In this document: positions 1-12,359 of the stretch, piece by piece | How positions within the stretch are numbered: position 1 is the stretch's first letter | Layout of the letters: the number at the start of each line of letters is the position of its first letter | Assembly: GCF_026230105.1 (NCBI RefSeq) | Contig: NC_079475.1 | Span: 35,958,086 to 36,022,085 of the forward strand | Length of the DNA: 64,000 nt | From: Diorhabda sublineata | Lineage: Eukaryota; Arthropoda; Insecta; Coleoptera; Chrysomelidae | Direction: 5' to 3' | Notes under the pieces: model-generated | The model's input: the letters and a program-made list of their open reading frames with translations, nothing else | Databases searched by the model: none | What the model was told of the DNA's origin: nothing | Program-made: the position numbers and the translations under genes

Positions 1-1273
1 ATAAATTGTCTTGATGTTAGACCTTTTTTAATAGAAAGTTAGTTTGAGCAAAATTCTATAATTCTATTTTATAAAATTCGATTATGAATAATTAAAATGA
101 TGGCTGCTACATATTTTTCAGATACGACAACTTGGGATTAAAAAAATTCTTTAGTGTGGTTAAAATATTTTACCTTTTTCAAAAACAAATTTGCAATCAA
201 GACGATTTATCAATAAAAAATATATGTATCGATATAGTTTACTTTTTTAATGAAATATACAGATTCAAGTCCAAATATCAAACACAAGTACGGTGGGGAC
301 TATTAATTACTTTTTTTGTTCCCTTGGCAATTATCGTCCGTATAGTTGCACCTGCTCAAAATGTTAATCTGCCCTGTTAAACCTGAGTAATTTTACATAA
401 ATATCTAGAATTGTAAACATCAATTAAGTCCTAATAATAAATATCAAAAAGCATAACATGAGTATTTACAATAGCGTTTTTATATTATAAAACCTTGAAT
501 TTATACGTTTCGGATAAAGCATATCATTAAAATACTATAAAAAGAAACTATTTATGACGGCGCATATTTTGTAGATAGAACTAAAAGTATACATTTAAAT
601 AGATAAAAACAATGGACTAAAAATGTCACCCGTAAACACCTTGTACCTATAGAAAAATAAGATGAATTTTTGTTTCACAACACAAGCCAATACATGAGTC
701 AAAAAAGCGAAGCACAAAACAATAAATTTCGGAACACACCACTATGTATTTGAAGGTTATCTATGGCCACTGAAGTGTCAATTTTTAACATTGAAACACT
801 ATTTTGAAGGCGTAATTGCAATAAATGTTATAGATATTAGTACGATAGAATAGTGATAAAAGTGAATGAAACCACAGCTAAAAATGAGGACGTAGTTTCA
901 CTTTAGTAAAAACGAAATAATTAGCACTTATGACAAACATTTTAGTAGGTATAAGTGAAAAAAGATAATATACACTATTTACAAATTAGTTATAAATATA
1001 TATGTACGTTGTTCGTTATTATTCGAACTTTATACTTCAATATTTTGTTTCATATATAATTCTCTTATCTTAACTAATTTCCAAAGTCGTTTTATGTTGA
1101 AATACTCAGTTTCGATGAGGATTTGCCTGGATATCTAGGGCGCAACAGTATGTATTCTATATCTTCCATTCCAAATTTAATACTTTAAAATTTATTCATT
1201 TATTAAAACTTACTATAATAAGAGTCATCATCATCCCCAGCAAGATAATCAAATACTGATTCTAAATTGTTTT
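1..1273. other. AT-rich stretch without recognisable gene
   Basis: No recognisable coding or RNA gene was seen. An 82-codon open frame at 132-380 on the + strand has a biased, low-complexity composition and resembles no family I know. Confidence 0.5.
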
Positions 1274-1605
1274 GTTGCTCTAAAGCTTTTATGTCATGCA
1301 ATGTTTCCGATCCAAATTACATAACTGGGCGCACAAGGATTTTGTAGAGGAATACTTTAGTCGATCTAGGTAGGTAGCAGATCTTCATGTATTCTATAAG
1401 CATATATTCTTGCCTCAAGGTCTAAGAAATGTTGCTCTATAGCTTTCATGTTCCAGTGTTTCTGATCCAAAATACAGAATTGGGCATATAAGGACTTTGT
1501 AGAGGAATACTTTAGTAGATCTAGATAGTGAGCAAATCTTCAAATATTCTATATATCAATATTCTTCTCTCAAAGTCTAAGAGTTGTTGCTCTATAGCTT
1601 TTATT
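1274..1605. repeat. Tandem duplication, period about 156 bp
   Basis: Two adjacent copies begin with GTTGCTCTA at 1274 and 1431, and a partial third begins at 1586. The copies share a block around 'GTAGAGGAATACTTTAG' but have diverged by many substitutions. The reverse strand weakly resembles the C-terminal part of a LINE reverse transcriptase, so this may be a duplicated piece of an old retroelement. Confidence 0.7.
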
Positions 1606-2505
1606 AGAGTTCCCTCTTTGTATTGTTCAGTTGAGTTGGCAGGCATCACTTGTCAATTATTTCGTTTTGATTTCATTTATTTCAAGACCTATTTTCCTTA
1701 CTGCCAATAACAAAGAAGAGAAAACATATAGGTACAGTTGGAAATTATCCTTTTTATTGTCAGAAAAGCATTATTTTAGATTAAACTAAGTATATTTCAT
1801 TCAAATATGGGGCAGATATGAAAAATATTCAAGTGGAATTTATAAGGGCCGTTTTTTTTATAAAGCTTTGAATTCACACATTATCTAAACTTATCACAAA
1901 ATCAATTGTTTGTTTATCTTTATGACCTACATGAATCTGAAATATGTAGGGTAGCAGCTAGACTGCAACATCTTATAGTATCTTGTAGATTAAAATATTT
2001 TGAAAATGCCTTTTAATTGAAAAATACATTCATATTCAAAGAGTCAGTTAATAAATTTAACACTGTTAGATTATTTCTCTTGGGGTTACTTGAAAGGAAT
2101 GTAAACAAACAAGGACTATTTTCAAATGTAATTAAAATGTGTCAAATAATTTTGTGAAATACTTAAATAATTTTGTGTATCACTTATTTTAGGAAGAGTT
2201 CATTACCATTTTGATAAAAAAATAGTCAACGGTTTATTAGGTACTATTTGAAATTTTTAATAAATTTTCTTGATAACAATTTTGGATATAAACAATAAAA
2301 TAATTACTCTACTTTTGAACTTATTCATATTTTCTATCTTAACTCTCATACAACTAAAAAATTTCAATATTTGATAGCAACATTTAAAGTTTTACAACAT
2401 ATAGAACTTTTGATGAAGAATAACTTTTATCCAAATTAATACCTAATAATAAAGTTTCCCATAAATTACTGTTGTGCAAATTTCAAACAATTTTTCAAAA
2501 ACTGA
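1606..2505. other. AT-rich spacer, nothing recognised
   Basis: No gene is recognised. A short block near 1846 resembles the terminal repeat of the deleted mariner at 46829-47435, but it is too short to assign. Confidence 0.4.
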
Positions 2506-2625
2506 ACACACTGTGTACACTACCACTACACCAACACTCACAATTACACTGTCTGGCGCGCGTTTCGATAACTAAGTTGTCGTCTTCAGAGACCATTTAC
2601 CTTCAACTGAAATTCCGAATGGAAT
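2506..2625. repeat. Dispersed repeat, one arm (shared with 45548-45700)
   Basis: A block of about 60 bp carrying 'CACTACACCAACACTCACA' is followed by GCGCGTTTCGATAAC and an imperfect stem-loop. The same block occurs at 45548-45700, where both arms of a palindrome are present. This copy therefore looks like one arm of a short inverted-repeat element. Read on the - strand, the hairpin is flanked by CTGAAGA and GAAAC, which recalls a hammerhead core but lacks a convincing cleavage site. Confidence 0.6.
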
Positions 2626-3800
2626 AGGACGAAATGGGATCGAACAGATAGAATCAAGTGTTCAAGTAGTTGCTTGAATTGCAAGATAAAGTCATATTTT
2701 TGAAAGGCAAATTTCTAATGTTGAAGATTTGTCTGAAGCTTTTAAAAATTGCCAAGCAGGACAAAATTACTAAATTCTTTAAACCATTGTCTAAACTTCA
2801 ATTGATTTTCGTATATATTTGTTTTTATTTTGTCATCTAGGAAAATATCCCCTATACCAAATATAAATTACCATTCCATAATCGCGGCGTATTTACAAAA
2901 CATATACCCCGCGAATAAAGAGCTTTTACTGTACATTCTATTCAATGATGTATACCTCCTTGACCCAACAAGACCATGTGAAACAGAATGATTGATATAT
3001 ACCTATTAACCTGTCAACACTATCTAATTTCATTAACAGATAGGGCCATCTAGAGCTAGAACATGAATATTGTAAAATTGAAAAATGATCGAGATAATTG
3101 AATAGGTTTTTGCCAGTAGAAATGAATTTTGAATATTACTTCCGGAACAGATTTTCCTAATTAATGATATACAAAAAAATACACATGCAGGCAAAAGCTT
3201 ATAAAAGTGATTAGGAGCAAAATAACGTAAACTAAATAAGGTAAAAGATTTTATTTAGTAGCTTGATACAGTTGCAACTAACACATAAAGAAATTAAATG
3301 ATATTCTACTGAATTAGTTAGGTGATAATATATATTTTGCCAAATATTCACCGATATAAATAGAAATGCTACGTTAGCTAAATAGCGAAAATAATCTAAA
3401 AAATGTCTAACAGCCAACAACTGCCTTTTAAAATTTATCAACAACAAAATCGAAGCATGCTTTCCAACAACAAATAACACGTAATTATGTACACACCTAA
3501 ATCGTGGTAATCCATGATATTTATATTTCTAGTGGAAGTTCTTGATGATCCTTGACAGAAAAGAGCGTATTTTAGTAACAACATACAATGAGATGATTTT
3601 TTTTTTAATTTAAAATGATGATTAATATCGTTTATCTTACCTTAACATATAACATAACAAATTCCAAACAATAATCAAGGTCATCTAACAACACTCGTCA
3701 CAAAATTAACCGACGATTATTAAAAACAAATCATGAAAATAGTCACTTATTTAAAACTTTCACTAAAAATATTCCTTGTAATTTGATAACACAACGTTCG
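2626..3800. other. Spacer without recognisable gene
   Basis: No gene is recognised. An 82-codon frame on the - strand (3232-3480) has no family resemblance and sits in AT-rich sequence. Confidence 0.4.
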
Positions 3801-3829
3801 AACTTCGACGAAGCTAAAATGAAATAAAC

Positions 3830-4110
3830 CGACTAACCAAGCCGTTCCACAGGATTATTTTAAGAAACGATGACCAAACAACGATTCCGAGAAACCGCGA
3901 GTTTGAATCTGTTGATTGGATGCCACGATCACGTGCGAAACTGAAAGGAGCTCACGTTGAAAACAACCTGAATATCGTGTTCGTCCGATCCCTGTTTCAC
4001 TGCGACTACTCGCTTTTACTTCGTTATTTAGTTTGATCGTTTCTCTGTTTGATTACAAATATAACGTGATGGAACGTTGCCAAATGTACATTTGTTTTGT
4101 TCCGGCAACT
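3830..4110. promoter_or_regulatory. GC-richer, promoter-like block
   Basis: This block has more CpG and less A/T than its surroundings, with an E-box-like CACGTG core near 3930. It could be the promoter and 5' end of a gene running out of the window or one too diverged to see. No ORF anchors it. The call is inference from composition only. Confidence 0.25.
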
Positions 4111-4550
4111 CAATCTACAACAGTATAATAATAAATAAAAGTATGTCGTCTCGTTTCCATCGGATTAATTTAATTGCATTCAAAATTTACACATTTGAAT
4201 TACTATTTTAATTAATTTATTGCTCAGTTTTTATAATTCCTAATAACATTTATTAGTTGACACTGGAGAACTATTTGATTATGAAAAACTACAGAGTGGG
4301 TCGTTGAAAATAGCATATTCTTCTAAAATTGTTTGTCACGTGTATTCTAGATGCTAAAAAGGACATGGAAACTTCTGTGATGTATTTTCTTATAAATATA
4401 ATTTTAATGGATCAGATAGATCATAGGTGTACTGTAGGAGACTCACTCAGTCCCTTAATATTTGCTTATGGATAAAATAATAAAACTTTGCCAAATACAG
4501 AGGAATTCAAAATGGGAATAACATTCTACCACGCCCTACGCTATGCAGAC

Positions 4551-4916
4551 TAGGGGTGGGCAAAATAATCGATTAATCGGGTGATCGATTAATCGATATA
4601 TATTTTTAAAAATAATCGGTAATCGATTTATCGTTTAATTGAAAATAATTAAGTAATCGAAAAATATCGATTAATCGGAAAATATCGATTAATCGAAAAT
4701 AATCAATTTATCGATTAAAAATTTTATTTTATGAATAATTATTTCAACATAATTCAATATCAGAATCTTACTTCCAAATATCTTCTGTAGGTTCATTATT
4801 TGGTTTGTTTTTTGTAGAAATCAAACCACAATCGTTCTTTTGAAACTTTATTACCGATTTGATTATTTTCGATTAATCGAAAATTGATTATTTTCGATTA
4901 ATCGATTATTTTCGAT
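4551..4916. mobile_element. hAT-like terminal fragment with ATCGATTAATCGA repeats
   Basis: The left edge reads TAGGGGTGGGCAAA, close to the common hAT terminal consensus. It is followed by many imperfect copies of an ATCGATTAATCGAT-type motif, concentrated at 4568-4710 and 4860-4915. No opposite terminus is visible because a LINE 3' end starts at about 4917. No transposase is present. Confidence 0.55.
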
Positions 4917-5160
4917 TGACAGCAAAGCGGAATGCAGGCTACAGAAAGAAGACGACAATTCTGGAAGAAACAAAAATAATGGAAGCCAGTATATTTGTTA
5001 AGAACGCAAAAATGAACAAACCGAAAGGAAGAAAGCCACAAGGAAGACCACCTAAACGATGGCAAGAATGTTGGCCTTCGTCTTCCTGGGAAGATAATCA
5101 ACAGACAATAGTCTACTAATTGGGTCACTCATGTTGGAAAGAAGAAGAACAAGATATATT
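4917..5160 (+). pseudogene. LINE reverse-transcriptase 3' end fragment
   Basis: The + strand frame (4916-5119) ends with the basic tail motif KGRKPQGRPPKRW. This is typical of the region just before the stop in RTE/CR1-type insect LINE polyproteins. It is followed by a GAA-rich tail (GAAAGAAGAAGAA). Everything upstream, including the RT catalytic core, is missing, which is the usual 5' truncation of LINE insertions. It abuts the hAT-like fragment. Confidence 0.65.
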
Positions 5161-6235
5161 TAAATCTCAATTAAAATCCTCCGAAAATATTTTTTTAAAT
5201 AAAAATATCAGGGGCAATAAGCCAGTTAACAACGATTCACCTCCTCACACGGATTTTACAATAAAGTTTAACGATAATAAGCTATTTTTATACTGAAATG
5301 CTGAAATATATAAAAACTTCATTGATCTATCAATGACGCTGCTCATTAGAATTAATAGTAGACACCCATTTAACGGAGATAAATAACTTTTAAAATTCAA
5401 TGAACCATAGACAAATGAAACAATGTAAGAAAAGAAAGCTTATTAAGCCTGCGCTTTACAAAGATATTTTTTAATGAATTGGTTGGGCGGAGAAAGAGAG
5501 AGAGATATTTACCCCTTTATTTGACAACAAACTAAACGCAAAGAACAAAGAATAGTTAGGTTGAAGAGCCCCTCACCAAATTTTGATCTAGGTCAAGCCA
5601 CGCCGCAGCTCTATCTGTAATATATCTATGGTTTTTCAACTGGGCAAAATGTTTCTGCGTTTTTTTGAATTTCTAGGAGACGTGACATCAGCGCACGCGA
5701 TTGTCACTTGATGCGGTTGGAATTATAAAAAATTTCAACTTTCATCTTTCAGTTCATGGGTTTCACGTTTTAGTGACGTAGACAAGCTTGCAGAATGTTG
5801 ACAAAACATTAAAATACAAAGAAGGAACATACATAATTGGTCCGATCGAATAGTTTCATTTATAATTATCTAATTAAAATGAATAGTTAATCCAGAAATG
5901 TGAAACAAGATATCCTTGGATAAACATTCTTTCTATATATTTATTTTTAATTATATATATCGTGAAACAAAAAAACAACAAAATCATATCTTTTAAACAA
6001 TTATATTTCCACATTATTTTACATATTCTCTGTTTTTCTTGTTAAGTCATACGTAAGTAAACGATAATAATCTCCTGGATATCGCTGAAATAATGGTGAT
6101 GTAATTGACTGGACGAAAGCCTTAATATTCGAAGTAGAGCTCATCGTATTCAATAGTTTCAACCCAACGTTCAGTAAACTCTTGGTAAAGCCATTCTTTA
6201 GGCTTCTTTGTTATCAAGATTTCGCCTTGGATCTG
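5161..6235. other. Spacer without recognisable gene
   Basis: No gene is recognised. A short AGAGAG tract occurs near 5492. Confidence 0.4.
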
Positions 6236-6284
6236 AATAAATAGTAATCTGACGGTACAAGGTCCGGGCTAAATGTTGGATGTG

Positions 6285-6475
6285 GTAACAAGCAACTAGC
6301 TGAGGAAATTGAGAAGAGAGAGGCGAGTATGCAAAATAGGCAAAAGACGTGGGAGGAGTCTGCCACTACATTACTCAGATGCTATCTGGGCTTAGGTGAT
6401 TTAGGTGATACCTTTACAAAGGAGTCTCAAGAACTCCGAGCCTGCAGTGGAGCCCAATATTTGAAATATACATGA
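6285..6475 (+). pseudogene. Coding-like remnant, family unknown
   Basis: An open + strand frame reads NKQLAEEIEKREASM and continues through WEESATTLLRCYLGLGDLG to a stop after QYLKYT. Composition and lower AT content look coding-like, and stops interrupt it soon after. I do not recognise the family. It could be an old retroelement gag or a transposon accessory ORF. It lies beside a Tc1/mariner-like remnant. Confidence 0.3.
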
Positions 6476-6959
6476 GCTGCAAGCCACGCTGGATCAAGGC
6501 ATAACACCTGAGACCTTAGTCGACAAAGACAAGTGGAATGCAAAGAAAAACATAGTTGTAAAAGTTCTTCATGTTCTGTGATCGAAGAGCCAAGTAGGAC
6601 GTGTCACAACTGACAAACGTCGAAGTAGCAAAAAAAAAGAAGCAACAAGTAATCAAGAAGGAAGAGCAAATTAGCTAATGCCTCCCTGCGCGCTAATGGT
6701 TTCCGCGGGGAAATAAATGAGACATGAGTGGATTGAGTTTTAGTGCATATGAACTGCACACTTCTGCCAGTATTGGTTCGTAGCTTATGCTGACAGAGCT
6801 TTCCTCTTCACTTTAGAAAAAAATAACATTTCTAGTTGATAATTGAGCATTTTTTGGTGAATAGAGGAATTGCCAGAAAGTACTCGAAGATGTCAGCAGT
6901 CTTCTGAACCCACACACCGGTAAACGATTCCTATCAGCCTCTACCCATGACAATATCAG

Positions 6960-7640
6960 AAAGCATTCTTAGCTACAAAATGCAACTTTGAATCTCCTCT
7001 TTCAATGCACGTGTGCTTGTGGGCTTGTTGACGTAGACCCGTGATTTGAAATAACCACTTGAAGAAAATCTAATGGTGTTAAATCCCACGATCTAATGGG
7101 ATGTATGGCTTGAGGCACTGTTTTGAAACCAATTTCGACCTAAAGAACTCTGTTATCTTGTCGCGATATCGAGCATCAGTAACAGTTACTGCTTGACCAT
7201 GCATTTGTTTTCCAAAACCCATTAAGGTGAAAATGTCCTTCGTCGCTTAGAATGATTTTGATCGAAAAATCAGCATCCATTTGTTGATACTCATTAATCC
7301 ACTCAAAAAACTCCCTCCGCTGTGTATGGTCATTAGGATTCAATTGTTGCTTTAATTGAATTGAATTTTGTAGGCATGGAGACGCAGATCTTTAGTACAC
7401 GCTATTGAAAGCTTCTTGAAATTTGCAATTTTTGTACACGCCGCCGAATTGAGGTTCCAGCTTCGATATTGACATTTGAACGATTTGTTTTCGGACCACC
7501 AGTGTGTTTGACATCTCCAGCAGATCCTGTCTCCCGGAATTGTTTAATCAATCTTAATTCCAGCTTTCATTATTTTTCAAATAATGTTCAATAATAAAGA
7601 CACATTGTTTAATCGTGTAACTATCCATTTCTACTAACCC
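6960..7640 (-). pseudogene. Tc1/mariner (IS630-type) transposase remnant
   Basis: On the - strand, frames contain FRETGSAGDVKHTGGPK (helix-turn-helix side), then DHTQRREFFEWINEYQQM, then LSDEGHFHLNGFW, which carries the first catalytic Asp. Further on is SWDLTPLDF, matching the family's third acidic block. Stops and frame changes separate these blocks and the middle acidic block is not clear. It is therefore a decayed cut-and-paste transposase. Terminal repeats were not identified. Confidence 0.65.
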
Positions 7641-7962
7641 TAAACTGTCAGACGACGATTTGTTTCTTAGGGTTGTCAACACTTTACTGTAAAAATAGCG
7701 GCAAATTTAAATCTTGCGTTCATTGTGGTACACCGCATTTATTGTGTCGTCGTCGTTCTTTCTCGCAGCCAAAGTGAAAATAAACAAGTTTCACCACTTG
7801 TAAAATTTGTAAAATTTTTACGACTTTATTCATTTTGGAAAGGTTTCAAGGTTATTCAAAAAATATTTTATTCAAGAAATATATTAAGCAACTAAAATTG
7901 AAACCGCTCATAATCTTAAAACTAACATTAATTTATATAATTACGAGACAAGTGGTACTATA

Positions 7963-9622
7963 CAGAGTGAGTTTTATGTATGGAACGCCTCAATCATCTC
8001 GGAAACGAATATTATAAATTTCTGTGCGGAAGGGTCTTTCCTTTTTTTGGAAAAATAATGAACTTTGATTATTTCAATTATATCACCCTATATATTTTGT
8101 GTTTTTGAAATCCTCAAGGAATACTGATTATGTTCTATGTAATATTCTCTATACCTAAATGCCATAATTTCGGAGTTTTAGCTACATTTACGGTATCTCC
8201 ACATAAGCTACTATAAATTTTGTAATTTAGATGGCTACGATTGAATAAACTCGTTAAATTTGAATATTCTTTAATAATTTAAGTGCTAAAATACAAATCT
8301 CATAACAAGATCTAGTTAGTAAAAAGTTTAACGAAACTGGTGCAGTAAAATATTTATCCAAATCATGGCGCAGAAAACCTCCAGGAACTGAAGACAAATC
8401 TTTAAAGGTTTGTGTCATGTTAGAAGTAGATCCACATTTGTGAAGTAGAAAAAATATGAATTTTAGGAAACATACAGTAAAGGCGATTACAGCAGATGTT
8501 CAAAATGTTGTCCATTGATTTTAATACAACAAGCCACATTTTGCAACATCCCTGACTGCTTATTCTTCTTATCCCTGTGGTATTCCTATCTTTTAATTCC
8601 TGAATATTGGCAGGTTTTGTTTTATAAACGATGTTTTTTAAGTGACCCCACAAGAAATAGTCTGAAGGATTAATGTCTGGTGATCGCGGGGCCCAATCCA
8701 TCATTATTTAGGTATTGCCACACCTCACACGCATATTGAGGTGGGGCACCATCTTTTTGCAACCAAATATTGTCGTTTGGGATATCGTTATTGTCTGAAA
8801 ATTTCTAATAATGAAGTTTTTTTTTAAATGTTATTGAAAATACTTACTAGGATTTGGAAATATCCGAGCCGACTCAGGTATAATACTATTTCCCAATAAA
8901 TCTAAATATGCCACACCTTTTAAGTTACCTTCAATGAAACAGGGACCAATTATTATGTCGCGCATTATTCCATCCCATACATTTAGTTTTTCGGGATATT
9001 GAGTGTGGGATTCACGCATCCAACGAGGATTGTTACGTGACCAGTATCTACAATTACGCTGATTTTTGTTTCCATTAATACAAAAAGTGGCCTTATCGCA
9101 AAGCATAACATAACAAATGTGGATCGTTTTTATTATAACATTTTTCCATCATTAGGTCTGCAAACTCTGACAACTCTTGAATGAACGTTACTTTGTATAG
9201 ATGGAATTTATTATCATATATCAAATATCAAGTTACCTGGATATTTGTCTAGTACTCAAGTGTGGATCGTCTTCAGACAGAACACAAACATCCAAAGATT
9301 TGTTTTCAGTTGATGCAATTTTTCTGCGCCCTGATTTGGATAAATCTTTTACTGAACCAGTTTCGTTAAATTTTTACTAAACTACTGACAGTAGATCTTG
9401 TTATGGGATTTCCGTTAGGATATAAATTATTAAAGTGTTTCTTAAGGCTTTCGAAAAGCGGGTGATACATTTGAAATAACAAAATTCATTATTTTTCCAG
9501 AAATAGGACAGATCTGACAACATTGTAAGTACCACCATAGCACCATAAGATCATTGCGAACAAAACTTTATAAAAATAGTTTTCGAGATAATTGAGGCGT
9601 TCCAGATATGAAACTCACTCTG
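7963..9622 (-). mobile_element. Foldback Tc1/mariner-type DNA transposon
   Basis: The ends are inverted copies starting CAGAGTGAG, each flanked by TA (7961-7962 and 9623-9624), the Tc1/mariner target duplication. The inverted similarity runs well inside the element: about 7963-8440 on the left matches about 9240-9622 on the right. It includes a helix-turn-helix coding piece, KFNETGSVKDLSKSGRRK on the - strand, with a diverged mirror copy on the + strand near 8320-8430. The transposase core lies between the arms. The 5' end therefore seems to have been copied in inverse orientation onto the 3' end. Length is 1660 bp. Confidence 0.75.
8540..9106 (-). pseudogene. DDE transposase fragments inside the foldback element
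   Basis: Frame 9106-8831 reads NPRWMRESHTQYPEKLNVW, the region after the first catalytic Asp in Tc3-like insect transposases. After a break, WLQKDGAPPQYACEVW carries the second Asp. Then WAPRSPDINPSDYFLWG carries the last block. The spacing between the second and third blocks is shortened, so there is a deletion as well as a frame change. The protein cannot be functional as it stands. Confidence 0.7.
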
Positions 9623-9899
9623 TATGGGCGACTTTACCCTACTTTTTCCACACCTCGTATTTCTTGTGTGTTATACCGTCTCAATTTTTCCTTTTTGCAA
9701 AGCGATTCTCAAATCTAGCACATAATTTGTCACGTTCCTCTTATATTTTAATATCAATTAAAAACTATAAGTAATTATAATAAATTTATTGAATTGATAA
9801 AAATTTATCACAAAGAAAAAGTATGACTACTAAAATTAATACAATTCAGAATTTTCCAGCGAATAATCAAATCAAGTCTATTTAATTGTGACTACGGAT

Positions 9900-10150
9900 A
9901 AACGACTACGATTCTTTCATTATAAGACGTATTGGCACCCGCTGGACTACGAAAGCGTCTGTAGACGCGCCTCGTAACGGCGCCAGTCGCTACTACACGA
10001 TTACAAACCAACCGGTGTGTGTATAGCGCCGCGACGCTTCAGCCGGCGTCGTCGACGTTCGGCCCAAAGTTCTTGATTGTTGCGTGCAGCGCCATATTCA
10101 AAGGGAGGTTATCGTGTTCGCCAACGAGCTCAAATTGGATATATAGCCTT
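9900..10150. promoter_or_regulatory. CpG-rich island, possible promoter or first exon
   Basis: About 200 bp are strikingly rich in CG dinucleotides (GACGCG, GGCGCC, CGGCGTCGTCGACG) inside very AT-rich DNA. A TATATA box-like run sits at about 10139-10144. A short - strand ORF starting ATGGCGCTGCAC ends after 18 codons. This could be the promoter of a gene whose coding exons lie elsewhere. Orientation is not resolved. Confidence 0.35.
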
Positions 10151-11555
10151 GAATAAAACAAAGCTTGTGTTACATAATTATTATACCACGACCATTATCA
10201 ATAATGAAAATTAATTATGAAAACTTAAATATTAAATAATTCCTAGAATTTCGATTACTATTATAGTTTTTTCTCAATTATTTAAACAGTTGGGTGGGGT
10301 GAATATATACACAATGTTTCTTACATAATTTATTTAGACCCTATTCACTAAATTATCTTAATAATTCACTAAACTATGCACTAATTTACAACTGAACACT
10401 TATATATTTCATTTAAATTCAACGTGTATTTTCAACCAAAACAATTCTGTTAAAAAATATCGATTTAATTTATTTTGAATTTACGGATGCTCTATTTATA
10501 TTTATGGTTATAGCCACTTAATAATCGAGATTGTCACTGTAGGCATATTAACGACGTCTGGACTTGAGCGTCTCTATAGAATTTCATCAGGCGTCGTTTA
10601 CGTGACTCAATATCTTGTCATTAATAGGTAATAAGCAAAAGATGACTGAGTTAACAGAAATAACTTTAGTTTACAAATACCTACATATTCATGATTGAAA
10701 TAGCAATTAAATCAACTCGAACTTATTTTTACATTATTTAAATGTTGATTCTACATCGCAAGTGTTTTTTTTTCAATATTAGTTGAATAACTTATTTTTA
10801 TATGATGTTCATAATAATTTAAAATCTTTCCAAAATAAAATATAAGCACGTGAAATCGATACGATCTCTAACTTGATAACAAAAAGACCTAAATAATAGT
10901 TAATAATAGAATGGTTCAAACAGAAAGGTATCAGATTATTGATTTGAAATGAACCTTTGACTTGGTCTATAGAAAAGAAATAAGGACAATACTAGAGAAT
11001 TTGGAGTATCTATGATTTATATCGATCTAATTTACTTCCTTTTTTCATGTGTCCCCTGTTGACAAAATTTCGTTTTTGTTTTCCACATACAACTAATATT
11101 AACTTAACTTTTTCTACGACTTCGATATTTAATTTTTGGAGCTCATCGTCATACAACAAGCAGCTTTAAAATGTTTTATAAAAGCTAAGAAATTAACGAT
11201 TTTTCATCAAATACTGAAAGTCTTGTTATCTGATGACAATAACTATAAATGTCTCGAAATTGAAGAATTTCACTCAGTAGAAATTCCTTAAACTGTACTA
11301 CATACACTGCTTTTACACTATAGTCTGTTTCTATGTATTAGAGGGTTGTAAAAAATAATTTCTAATGCAAAGCTTAGTACGGTCATTTCAAATATTATTT
11401 CAGAATAATCTAAATATTTCCTAAAATCATCATAAATGTACCTGAGCAAATTTTCGAGCTTTCTTTGGCTGTAAAACTTATCGAAATATCAAGTACGATT
11501 TAGGATGACTTCTTTTATAGGCCAAGTTGTGGAATATTTTTGATGCTGGAAACAG
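10151..11555. other. AT-rich spacer, nothing recognised
   Basis: No coding or RNA gene is recognised on either strand. Confidence 0.4.
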
Positions 11556-11557
11556 AA

Positions 11558-12152
11558 ACGAATAGTCCGGGAGGCAGGTGAAAATTTGGTTAATTATTTC
11601 CTTTCGAAAGATAATTGGTGATATGTATCAGAGAGTTATGTATAAAGGACTAGTGAACATCAACTGCGGCTCGGTGGATGGGATAAGCGGCAGTAGCTAA
11701 TTGCTAATATTCTGCTGTGATATATAAAAAAAATCATCTAGCAGTGAATCGAGGAAAACCTGATGTTTCCGCTTAACTCTTACGTAATAACTTCCAAAGT
11801 ATCAGCTGAAGGTTTTTCCACCGAGATATATCCAGCTGACTTATATATTTATTCACAGTTACATATAAGCTAACATCAATAAAATTTTCATTTGAGAAAA
11901 AATCTCTTGTAATATAATTTTTTTTTTCATATTCGAGGCGCCAACTGACGTATATTATATTATAGTGTAGTGAGCTAATTATTTTGTTTCCTCGAGATAT
12001 TGGGATAGTTACAGTTTCACAAATTTTTAGTTGGGAGGAAATAACCAAATTTCTTTTTTTTTCTCATCTCATCCCACCCACCGAGCCGCAGTTGACGTAT
12101 TCACTAAGCTTTATTATTATATTGTATTTCTGTTGCTGCTCCCGGACTATAA
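11558..12152. mobile_element. Inverted-repeat element (MITE-like)
   Basis: The outer arms share ATAGTCCGGGAG (near 11561 and, inverted, near 12143). The inner arms share CAACTGCGGCTCGGTGG (11659 on the + strand and its complement near 12090). The centre is AT-rich and non-coding. The two overlapping open frames at 11773-12048 (-) and 11984-12310 (+) look like chance frames in this sequence. No transposase is present, so it would have been moved in trans. Confidence 0.6.
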
Positions 12153-12359
12153 CAAGTTCCAAAGAAATCGAAATAATCGCCCTTAGGTCTATACGTTTCA
12201 TACGCTCAAACGTATTCTATAAACATTTTTCCACTCTAAAGCTGATATCGTATGGTTTTGAAATTTTGATATTTCGAATTTATCTATTTTCAGATTTGTC
12301 TACGCATTAAAAATAACAGAATTTGTGTAGTGCACAATTCATGGCTCTGGTCAGAAAAA

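Noticed and set aside
3232..3480. An 82-codon - strand ORF near a promoter-like block
   Set aside because: It is rich in Leu, Ile, Phe and Tyr from AT-rich codons, with no conserved motif or convincing splice pattern.
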